From positions 1-5,383 of the forward strand of contig JAUILW010000258.1 of the NCBI GenBank assembly GCA_030432795.1: a DNA stretch of 5,383 bases, written 5' to 3'. This DNA comes from Gammaproteobacteria bacterium. Its GTDB lineage: Bacteria; Pseudomonadota; Gammaproteobacteria; Pseudomonadales; Azotimanducaceae. The translations under genes and the position numbers were made by a program. This document shows positions 1 through 5,383 of the stretch, piece after piece (positions within the stretch are counted from its first letter, which is position 1; every line of letters begins with the position of its first letter). Below the pieces are notes generated by a model that was not told the DNA's origin, did not search any database, and worked only from the letters and a program-made list of their open reading frames with translations.

Positions 1-1037
1 TGCTTGTGGGAGCAGAGGCGCGCCGTATCGCGTCGGGTGACCACCAACACGAACTGCACGGCGCCGAGCATGTCGGCGTCCCTCACGATACCTCCGTGCT
101 TGAATACGACAAGCTGTCGTTGTTTGTGCAGGATCGGATGACCCTCCTCGACGGGCGCCTGCAGCTGGTTGCGGGTGTTCGCTACGACGGCAGCACGTCG
201 CCGAAGTTGTTCGATAGCGAAGTACATCCGCGCTTCGCTGCGGTGTACGACCTGAGCGACGCGGTGACATTGCGCGCCAGCTGGGGACGGGCGTCACGCT
301 ACCCATCGTTCAGCGAGCTCTATCAGGCTACCTGGTTCCTGGCAGCGGAATCCCCCGCCGTGACGATTCCACTGGCGCAGTTCGAGCCCAACGAAGAGCT
401 GGGACCTGAACAGATCGAGAGTTTCGAGCTCAGCATGAGCGCACGACCCACCGAGCACTGGCAGATACAGCTCGACGCCTACCGCAATGAGATAACCGAT
501 CACATCGCCATCGCCTACCCCAGAATCCGCTACGAAAATCACCCGCAGGATGCCAGGGTGACCGGCATGGAGGCGGAAGTGCGCTATATGCCAAGCACGC
601 GTTTTACTGCGTTCGTCAACTACGCTTATCAGCACAACGAACGGCTGGGCACCGGCACAGACTCCATGGGCAGTGAGCTGGACTTCTCCTATTCGCCACG
701 GCACAAGGTCAACGCCGGATTTACCTACAGCCCCGCCGAAAGTCTCAGCATGTCGGTTCAGGCCAGCTGGAAGGATGAGTATCAGGCTCCTGATTTCTGG
801 TACGGCATTGTCTTCGGACCTGCGGCGCAGCCCAGGCCCCTCGACGGGTATACGCTGTTGAACGCGACGGTGACGTACCGTCTACCGTTCGGAAAAGACG
901 GCAGGCGGCCACTCGCGGTGCGGTTGGTAGGGAGAAACCTGGGCAACGAGCGGCCTTACGAGACGCTGACGGGGTTTGGTGGGCGTAACGTTGGGCGTCA
1001 GGGATATCTGGTGTTCGAGTACCAGCTGCAGGATTGA
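1..1037 (+). CDS. TonB-dependent outer-membrane receptor, C-terminal barrel half (5' partial)
   Basis: Active-transport receptor of the outer membrane, energised through TonB; only the last 344 residues are in the window and the reading frame (phase from base 3) is open to the left edge, so the signal peptide, TonB box and plug lie upstream. The visible part reads as alternating beta strands of a 22-strand barrel: LSLFVQDRMTLLDGRLQL followed by AGVRYD, then LRASWGRASRYPSFSELY, GPEQIESFELSM, VTGMEAEVRY, RHKVNAGFTY, LDGYTLLNATVTYRL, RLVGRNLGNERPYE and the closing GRQGYLVFEYQLQD. These are standard signatures of the TonB-dependent receptor barrel family. The chain ends in QLQD rather than the usual terminal aromatic residue, although F and Y lie six and four residues from the end. 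A His-rich segment precedes the first visible strand. The substrate cannot be told from this half. The stop codon is 13 bp upstream of the yfiR-like gene, on the same strand, suggesting co-transcription. The family call is firm; the ligand is unknown. Confidence 0.93.
   Translation, partial: LVGAEARRIASGDHQHELHGAEHVGVPHDTSVLEYDKLSLFVQDRMTLLDGRLQLVAGVRYDGSTSPKLFDSEVHPRFAAVYDLSDAVTLRASWGRASRYPSFSELYQATWFLAAESPAVTIPLAQFEPNEELGPEQIESFELSMSARPTEHWQIQLDAYRNEITDHIAIAYPRIRYENHPQDARVTGMEAEVRYMPSTRFTAFVNYAYQHNERLGTGTDSMGSELDFSYSPRHKVNAGFTYSPAESLSMSVQASWKDEYQAPDFWYGIVFGPAAQPRPLDGYTLLNATVTYRLPFGKDGRRPLAVRLVGRNLGNERPYETLTGFGGRNVGRQGYLVFEYQLQD
42..86 (+). other. Histidine-rich putative extracellular loop of the TonB-dependent receptor
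   Basis: Codons from 42 to 86 encode HQHELHGAEHVGVPH, five histidines in fifteen residues plus two glutamates. It precedes the strand LSLFVQDRM, which in this family runs inward from the cell surface, so the stretch should lie in an extracellular loop. Metal or heme contact is possible but not shown. Confidence 0.5.
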
Positions 1038-1050
1038 TCGCTTCACCATC

Positions 1051-1572
1051 ATGCCCCTAAGACTCCTTACAAAGCTCGTACTTTGCATCTCGCTTGGCGC
1101 GAACCTTGCGGGTGCCGTCGTCACCGCGACCGCGGAGGAGGCAGCGTCGGAGTCTGTCATGGCCAAATTGAAGACCGCCTACCTGTTCAACATCGCCAAG
1201 TTCGTCACATGGCCGCAGGCAGTAGATCATGTGCGGCTATGCATTGACTCGTCCGCGCCGGTCGGAAGCGTTGCGCAAACGCTCCACGGCAGGGAGCTGG
1301 AGCCCGGGCGGCGAATCGAAATTGTGCACGGGCCCGACGCCGAAGGGGCTTGCGACATCGTCTACGAAGAACATGACGCGGGCACTGCCATCCCCCGTGC
1401 CGAGCACGTTCTTAGTATCAGCGATGCCCCGGATGCACTGCAGAGCGGGTTTGTCATCGGACTTTTTCTGCAGCGTGACAAGCTGCGCTTCGAAGTGGAT
1501 CACGAGCGTTTGCGGTCCGCACCGTACCGCATCAGCTCCAAGCTGCTTCAACTGTCCAGACAGCGGGGCTGA
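1051..1572 (+). CDS. YfiR-family (DUF4154) periplasmic protein, likely regulator of the downstream c-di-GMP enzyme
   Basis: A 173-residue exported protein of the YfiR/DUF4154 family; in Pseudomonas, YfiR binds the periplasmic part of the diguanylate cyclase YfiN and represses it. Residues 1-28 form a signal peptide: MPLRLLTK, a hydrophobic core and a TATA|EE cleavage site. Family hallmarks follow: KTAYLFNIAKFVTWP (residues 41-55), VRLCIDSS (C64), a GRELEPGRRIEI segment, a CDIVY strand (C101), GFVIGLFLQRDKLRFEVDHERL and the closing RISSKLLQLSR. The ATG at 1051 is chosen because it gives the complete signal peptide. In-frame codons upstream would run into the receptor gene, and M37 would delete the signal. 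The ribosome site is weak (AGGA at 1030-1033, far from the start), which fits translation coupled to the receptor gene ending at 1037. The next gene starts 4 bp after the stop. Only two cysteines occur in the mature part, so at most one disulfide can form. The family call is strong. The repressor role is inferred from the homologue and the adjacent CHASE8 cyclase. Confidence 0.9.
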   Translation: MPLRLLTKLVLCISLGANLAGAVVTATAEEAASESVMAKLKTAYLFNIAKFVTWPQAVDHVRLCIDSSAPVGSVAQTLHGRELEPGRRIEIVHGPDAEGACDIVYEEHDAGTAIPRAEHVLSISDAPDALQSGFVIGLFLQRDKLRFEVDHERLRSAPYRISSKLLQLSRQRG

Positions 1573-1576
1573 TCTG

Positions 1577-3994
1577 ATGTTCGCGCGGTTGCGAATCGGT
1601 CAGAAGCTGTTTCTCGTCAACGCGCTGTCTGGCGTTCTGGTGCTGGTTGTTGCGGGCGGCTTGCTGATGATGCGCAACCACACCGACCTGGAAAGCCGGT
1701 TCGTTCAGCGCATCCAGCAGGAAAGCCGCCTGGTGGCAGCGAATATGCAGGCTGCGGTGCTGTTTGAGGATTGGGATATGGCACGTGAGGTGGCAGGTGC
1801 TTTGCTCGAAGATCCTGCAATCCAGTTCATCGGTCTCACCGATGCAGGTGGAAACGTGCGCGTGGAAACCCATCGTGGTGATGGTGGCGCCGCCGGCACG
1901 CTGGTCACCGTTCCGGTGTGGGATGGGGATACGACCATTGGCGAGCTGCGGGTCAGCGCGACCGACGCAGAAGTATGGGAGGCCTCCCGCCAGGCGCTTG
2001 TCTACATTCTCGCCATCACCTTCGCGGCAACTTTCGCCGGGGTACTCGTGTCGAACCGGGTGCAGAGGGTTGTAACAACGCCCATCGCGCGGTTGAGCAA
2101 GTTGATACACAGCGTGCGGGAAGGGAATCAGTACGAGCTACGGGGTGTGCCGGTGTATCCCGATGAGGTCGGGAGGCTCACCGAGGATGTGAACGCTATG
2201 CTTGCGATTATCGAGGCGCGTGACCGCGATCTCGAACTCAAGGTTGCACAACGCACGCAGGAGCTTGAGGCGGAAGTCGAACAGCGCCGACAGTCGGATC
2301 TGGCGCGTGTGGAAAGCCAGCAGCGCTTCGAGCAGGCGTTTCAGTACGCGCCGATTGGTATGGCGATTGTGGATCTAGATGGTGTGTTGCTGCAGCGTAA
2401 CGGAACATTCGACGACATTCTCTCCGTCGGACCTGAGGCAGAGCTGCAGCTCACAGACCTCGTACACGAGGAGGATGTGGCGGACCTTCGGGGCCCGTTT
2501 ACCGAGTTAACACACGGTAAGCGCAGGGCGATGGATGTGGAAGCCCGTTGCCGTACTGCCGATGGGCGAATCATCTTCGTGGAGGCAAGCCTCGCGGCGG
2601 TTACCGATGAAGAGGGCAAGTACCGCTATGCGGTGTTGCAGCTGAAAGACGTTACCGATGCCAAGGAACTCGCCAGCGAGCTGGCACACCAGGCAAGACA
2701 TGATGTGCTCACCGGGCTCGCCAACCGCAGAACGCTGCAGCTGGAGCTTGAGGCGGCCAACCAGGCGTGCTCAGCAGGCGAGGGTTTCTACAGCCTGGCG
2801 ATTCTCGACCTGGACCAGTTCAAAGTGGTAAACGATACCAGCGGACATGCCGCGGGCGATGCGTTGCTGGTGCAGATCAGCTACATACTCAAAGAGGCCG
2901 TGCGTCCGGAAGACATCGTCGTTCGCCTGGGTGGAGACGAGTTCGCTTTGCTCATGCGGAATTGCCCTTCGCAGAAAGCTTACGACATCGCTAACTTCAT
3001 CCGGAAGCAGGTGGAAGAGCTGGTGTTTCATTGGGAAGGCACCACCCATCGGGTTGGCGTCAGCATCGGTGTCGTGTGTGTGACCGATGCGTCCGGAGAC
3101 CTCTCTGATGTCATGCAGCGTGCGGATGTTGCCTGCTTTGCAGCCAAGGAGGCTGGACGCAATCAGGTCCACCTTGCAACGGACTCATCTTTGGAGGTGG
3201 AGCAGAAACGCGGGGAGCTGCACTGGGTGCATCGTCTGCATGCTGCGATGGATAACGACGACCTTGTTTTGTACGTTCAACCCGTTCTGCCGCTGAAGAT
3301 GCCTGAACCGGCGGAGCGACTGGAAGTGCTTCTGCGGATGAGAAATCCGCTCACCGGCAAGCTGATCCCACCGGGAGCGTTCCTGCCTTCTGCAGAACGC
3401 TATGGACTGTCGGTGAACGTTGACCGCTGGGTCGTGAAGACGCTGCTGCATCATGCTTCGGTGTATCGGCACCTGTTTCAGGATCAGCGCACCTACTGGA
3501 TCAACCTGACCGGAAGCAGTTTCGGCGATGAAGCGTTCGCGGACTTTCTCATAGAATCGATCAGACGAGCCGATCTTCCGGAAGGGAGCGTGAACTTCGA
3601 GATCACGGAGACCGCTGTGGTTCGCAACATCAAAGAAGCCTCGCTGCTCATGCGGCAGCTCGGCGATCTGGGCTGCCACTTTGCGCTGGACGACTTTGGC
3701 AAGGGGCTGTCTTCGTTCGGCTACCTGAAATCCCTACCGGTAGATTTCCTGAAGATCGATGGCATGTTCATCCGTGACATCGCCGACGATGAGATCGATC
3801 GAATGTTCGTCAAGTCGATCATCGAGATCGCGCACGCCATGAATATGAAGACGGTGGCCGAGTTCATCGAGAACGATGACATTCTCTCGCACGTTAGGGC
3901 GCTGGGTGCGGATTACGGGCAGGGATATGGTCTAGGGCGGCCGCGTCCGTTCTTACCGCAGGGCGTGGAGGTAGCCGAACGCAACGTTGGTTGA
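1577..3994 (+). CDS. Inner-membrane CHASE8-HAMP-PAS-GGDEF-EAL c-di-GMP synthase/phosphodiesterase
   Basis: An 805-residue protein that probably makes and breaks c-di-GMP. Order: TM1 at about 8-32; periplasmic CHASE8-like sensor at about 33-138 (QAAVLFEDWDMA near 58-69, then DPAIQFIGLTDAGGNVRVET); TM2 at 140-159; HAMP at about 160-213 (P169, PDEVGRL at 195-201); charged coiled coil to about 247; PAS/PAC at about 248-373; GGDEF domain from HDVLTGLANRR (375) to about 535; EAL domain at about 555-800. The cyclase has DLDQFKVVND (411-420), GGDEF (452-456) and RPED (443-446), a product-inhibition I-site exactly five residues before GGDEF. The phosphodiesterase has E583 (in EVL, replacing EAL), N643, E675 and E678 (EITE), D705-D706 (DDFG), K726, E762 and Q782, the expected metal and catalytic set. 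Start: the ATG at 1577 has GGGG eight bases upstream and leads straight into TM1; the open frame further upstream overlaps the yfiR-like gene. The sensor and HAMP parts resemble YfiN, which lacks PAS and EAL. Net enzymatic direction cannot be read from sequence. Confidence 0.95.
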   Translation: MFARLRIGQKLFLVNALSGVLVLVVAGGLLMMRNHTDLESRFVQRIQQESRLVAANMQAAVLFEDWDMAREVAGALLEDPAIQFIGLTDAGGNVRVETHRGDGGAAGTLVTVPVWDGDTTIGELRVSATDAEVWEASRQALVYILAITFAATFAGVLVSNRVQRVVTTPIARLSKLIHSVREGNQYELRGVPVYPDEVGRLTEDVNAMLAIIEARDRDLELKVAQRTQELEAEVEQRRQSDLARVESQQRFEQAFQYAPIGMAIVDLDGVLLQRNGTFDDILSVGPEAELQLTDLVHEEDVADLRGPFTELTHGKRRAMDVEARCRTADGRIIFVEASLAAVTDEEGKYRYAVLQLKDVTDAKELASELAHQARHDVLTGLANRRTLQLELEAANQACSAGEGFYSLAILDLDQFKVVNDTSGHAAGDALLVQISYILKEAVRPEDIVVRLGGDEFALLMRNCPSQKAYDIANFIRKQVEELVFHWEGTTHRVGVSIGVVCVTDASGDLSDVMQRADVACFAAKEAGRNQVHLATDSSLEVEQKRGELHWVHRLHAAMDNDDLVLYVQPVLPLKMPEPAERLEVLLRMRNPLTGKLIPPGAFLPSAERYGLSVNVDRWVVKTLLHHASVYRHLFQDQRTYWINLTGSSFGDEAFADFLIESIRRADLPEGSVNFEITETAVVRNIKEASLLMRQLGDLGCHFALDDFGKGLSSFGYLKSLPVDFLKIDGMFIRDIADDEIDRMFVKSIIEIAHAMNMKTVAEFIENDDILSHVRALGADYGQGYGLGRPRPFLPQGVEVAERNVG

Positions 3995-4022
3995 GCGGGG
4001 CGCTTCAGTTGATAGCGCCCGC
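3995..4022. terminator. Hairpin at the convergent gene junction, possible bidirectional terminator
   Basis: GCGGGGCGCT (3995-4004) pairs with AGCGCCCGC (4014-4022) around a nine-base loop, giving nine base pairs with one bulged G. The left arm begins directly after the GGDEF/EAL stop codon. The loop contains the HDOD stop codon, so the right arm is coding for the last HDOD residues. Location between two converging genes fits a terminator serving both. No T-run follows on either strand, so it is not a canonical intrinsic terminator; it may instead block the 3' ends of both messages or act with Rho. The structure is directly visible; the function is inferred. Confidence 0.45.
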
Positions 4023-4847
4023 AGCTTCCCAAGCGCGCCGAACGATGTTGCTCAGTGGTGGTATCTCTGGAACCTCGATACCTGCCTCGGTGAGTATGTT
4101 CAGGCATTGTTGCTGCTTCTCTCCGGGCACACTCAGTGCATCAGGATCGAGGCGCGCTTCATAGGCGACCCGCAGGCAGGCCGCAGTGGGGTCGGTTGGT
4201 ATCTGCTCCATCGCCAACGCGTCGGCCAGCAGGGCGCGCAGGGGGATCGGCAAGCTCCACTGTTCAAGCGCCCACAAGGTTGCAGCGAAGTCCGAATGGC
4301 CGATCATGGCCTGCATGGCGGCAGACAGTGGTTGCTTGCGGCCGTGTAGCGTGCGCTGCATATCTGCAGGGCGTGCGGCAACCTGCGCGAGCAGTCCAAC
4401 GTTGTGAAGCAAACCCGCCAGGGCGATGCGGCCAGGTTCGCCGATCAGCGCGTTGGCGAGATGCTGGGCAGCGGCGGATGTGGCCAGAGCGCTTCTCCAG
4501 AAGCGATTGACCTCGAATGCGGGGCATTGGCTGACATCCATCATGCCGTGAACGCTCATCCCCAGAGCCACACCGCGGGTAAGGTCTAGCCCCAGCACGC
4601 GAACCACTGCGTCGCGCACATCCAGAACCGGCATACCCACAGCGAAGAACGCCGAGTTGGCGAGACTGACAATGCGAGAGGCGATCGCCGGATCCCGTTC
4701 CAGCACATCCGCGAGGGCACCCAGATCGACGAAGTCATCGAATGCCAGGTCCATGATGCGCCGCGCGTTGGCGGGCAACACCGGCATGTGGGTCGCCGTT
4801 TGCCCAACGGGTGCGGCTATGGCTGTTGCGGTAGGTTCTTGGCGCAT
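4005..4847 (-). CDS. HDOD-domain protein
   Basis: A 280-residue cytoplasmic protein with an HDOD domain, a helical relative of HD phosphohydrolases that usually lacks catalysis and is found in bacterial signalling and regulatory proteins. A short N-terminal tail (1-19) is followed by MPVLPANARRIMDLA (21-35), LGALADVLERDPAIASRIVS (42-61), LANSAFFAVG (62-71), the DAVVRVLGLDLTRGVALGMS helix pair (79-98) and ALAGLLHNVGLL (142-153). The canonical HD pair reads H148-N149, and the usual histidine pair after the WSLP segment (197-200) is replaced by LRALLADAL. It is therefore almost certainly non-enzymatic. No output domain such as GGDEF or receiver is attached and no signal peptide or membrane segment is seen. 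The start is the first ATG after the upstream gene and gives a usual HDOD N-terminus; no good ribosome site precedes it, so the exact start is moderately certain. It follows the acyl-CoA dehydrogenase by 51 bp on the same strand and converges on the c-di-GMP gene. The specific role is unknown. Confidence 0.88.
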   Translation of the reverse strand: MRQEPTATAIAAPVGQTATHMPVLPANARRIMDLAFDDFVDLGALADVLERDPAIASRIVSLANSAFFAVGMPVLDVRDAVVRVLGLDLTRGVALGMSVHGMMDVSQCPAFEVNRFWRSALATSAAAQHLANALIGEPGRIALAGLLHNVGLLAQVAARPADMQRTLHGRKQPLSAAMQAMIGHSDFAATLWALEQWSLPIPLRALLADALAMEQIPTDPTAACLRVAYEARLDPDALSVPGEKQQQCLNILTEAGIEVPEIPPLSNIVRRAWEAAGAIN

Positions 4848-4898
4848 TCAATCACTGTAGACGCCCATGCCGCATCGCCTGTGATGCAGTTCTCGATC
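4848..4898 (-). other. 51-bp spacer between acyl-CoA dehydrogenase and HDOD genes
   Basis: This is the only gap longer than 13 bp in the window. On the minus strand it holds a small hairpin (4870-4889: CTGCATC, loop ACAGGC, GATGCGG, seven pairs including one U-G) with no following T-run. I see no convincing -35/-10 pair and no strong Shine-Dalgarno sequence before the HDOD start. It could carry a weak promoter or mRNA-processing signal, or simply be an intra-operon spacer. Confidence 0.3.
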
Positions 4899-5383
4899 TC
4901 AGCCGTCGGGTAACCCCAGCACGCGCTTGGCAATGATATTGAGCTGCACTTCGTTGGTGCCGCCGTAGATGGTCACTGCGCGGTCGCGTAGAAACGCGCG
5001 GCTGCTGTCCAGTTCCTCCGCACTGAATCCGGGACCGCTCCAGCCAAGCCCCTGGGTGCCGCGCAGGCGGGCGGCCAGCTCAGCGCCGTCCTTCGCCAGC
5101 GTGGAGCCCACGTACTTGAAGATGGACGTGGCGGCGCCGGGCGCGCCGGCTTCCTTCTGCTCTTCCACCACACGCCTGGCGGTGAGCGCCATGGCCCGCT
5201 CCTGCATGGTCTGATCGAGCACCTCCCGTCGCAGCGCGATGTCGTCGATGCGGCCGTTGGCCTCGCCGGCGTACTGTTTGGCCAGGCGCGCCAGCGGTGG
5301 CGCCTTCGGTGCGGCTTGCTTGCTGGGTTTCTTTTTCTTCGACGACCCGGCTGCGCGGGTGGCGCCGGAACGCTCGTACTGCA
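4899..5383 (-). CDS. Acyl-CoA dehydrogenase, C-terminal part (5' partial)
   Basis: Flavin-dependent acyl-CoA dehydrogenase, which introduces the alpha-beta double bond in acyl-CoA thioesters; only the last 160 residues are present and the frame is open through the right edge, so the true start is outside the window. The C-terminal helical domain is clear: LARLAKQYAGEANGRIDDIALRRE, then LDQTMQERAMALTARRV, SIFKYVGSTLAKDGAELAARLRGTQG and the family-ending IYGGTNEVQLNIIAKRVLG before LPDG and the stop. The residue before GGT that is glutamate (YEGT) in medium- and short-chain enzymes is glycine here, as in many bacterial FadE-type paralogues, so the catalytic base must lie elsewhere or in a partner subunit. 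A lysine/alanine/proline-rich stretch, SSKKKKPSKQAAPKAPP (5345 down to 5295), sits just before the last helices, where related enzymes often have a short glycine-rich linker. Substrate class cannot be assigned. It may share a transcript with the HDOD gene downstream. Confidence 0.9.
   Translation of the reverse strand, partial: QYERSGATRAAGSSKKKKPSKQAAPKAPPLARLAKQYAGEANGRIDDIALRREVLDQTMQERAMALTARRVVEEQKEAGAPGAATSIFKYVGSTLAKDGAELAARLRGTQGLGWSGPGFSAEELDSSRAFLRDRAVTIYGGTNEVQLNIIAKRVLGLPDG
5295..5345 (-). other. Lysine/alanine/proline-rich low-complexity linker inside the acyl-CoA dehydrogenase
   Basis: Seventeen residues, SSKKKKPSKQAAPKAPP, with six lysines including four in a row, interrupt an otherwise ordinary acyl-CoA dehydrogenase C-terminal region. 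The frame continues cleanly into conserved helices, so this is a coded insertion and not a frameshift. It would be a flexible, strongly positive, surface-exposed loop. Confidence 0.7.

Noticed and set aside
294..704. 136-codon open frame on the minus strand opposite the receptor.
   Set aside because: Receptor coding on the plus strand is unambiguous and the antisense product shows no family feature.
976..1050. Upstream start for the yfiR-like gene inside the receptor gene.
   Set aside because: It would place a non-hydrophobic, cysteine-containing stretch before a complete signal peptide.
1051..1090. Possible lipoprotein signal at C12 of the YfiR-like protein.
   Set aside because: The residues before the cysteine (LVLC) do not form a lipobox and the hydrophobic core continues past it to a normal cleavage site.
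1229..1576. Upstream open extension of the GGDEF/EAL frame by 116 codons.
   Set aside because: It overlaps the yfiR-like gene, reads as arginine/serine-rich out-of-frame sequence, and the ATG at 1577 leads directly into the first membrane segment.
1532..2110. 192-codon open frame on the minus strand.
   Set aside because: Lies opposite the GGDEF/EAL and yfiR-like genes, has shadow-like composition rich in His, Gln and Arg, and shows no recognisable domain.
3987..4349. Plus-strand open frames opposite the HDOD gene (also 4136-4510).
   Set aside because: HDOD motifs on the minus strand account for the region; the plus-strand products resemble nothing.
4870..4889. Small hairpin in the spacer as an intrinsic terminator for the dehydrogenase.
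   Set aside because: Only seven pairs including a wobble, and no T-run follows on the minus strand.
5326..5340. T-rich run on the plus strand resembling a terminator tail.
   Set aside because: It is the complement of the four-lysine stretch in the dehydrogenase and no stem precedes it.

Overview
The window looks like chromosomal DNA of a Gram-negative, outer-membrane bearing bacterium, probably a gammaproteobacterium. The evidence is a TonB-dependent receptor, a YfiR-type periplasmic protein, a CHASE8/HAMP/PAS/GGDEF/EAL protein and an HDOD protein. GC content is high, roughly 60% by eye. This taxonomic call is an inference from gene content; no rRNA or other marker is present. The DNA is almost entirely coding and I see no mobile element, tRNA, CRISPR array or phage gene.

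Left part, plus strand (1-3994): three tightly packed genes that look like one operon. They are the C-terminal barrel half of a TonB-dependent outer-membrane receptor (cut by the window edge), a 173-residue exported YfiR-family (DUF4154) protein 13 bp later, and an 805-residue membrane protein 4 bp after that. The last carries a CHASE8-like periplasmic sensor, HAMP, coiled coil, PAS, GGDEF and EAL. The pair of YfiR-like protein and CHASE8-HAMP-GGDEF protein matches the core of the Pseudomonas YfiBNR (Tpb) c-di-GMP circuit, in which periplasmic YfiR represses the inner-membrane cyclase YfiN. Two things differ. No OmpA-like lipoprotein YfiB is seen, and a TonB-dependent receptor sits in the upstream position. 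The output protein also has an added PAS and a phosphodiesterase domain with all recognisable catalytic residues. My working model is a three-compartment relay from outer-membrane receptor to periplasmic repressor to inner-membrane c-di-GMP enzyme. The receptor's part in it is inferred from gene order alone.

Right part, minus strand (5383-4005): the C-terminal 160 residues of an acyl-CoA dehydrogenase, then after 51 bp a 280-residue HDOD-domain protein. The HDOD gene converges on the GGDEF/EAL gene with only 10 bp between stop codons. A near-perfect hairpin spans that junction. The acyl-CoA dehydrogenase carries an unusual lysine-, alanine- and proline-rich linker.

The best leads are the receptor/YfiR/bifunctional c-di-GMP module, a histidine-rich putative extracellular loop in the receptor, and the lysine-rich linker in the dehydrogenase. 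No stretch over 300 bases lacks a gene.
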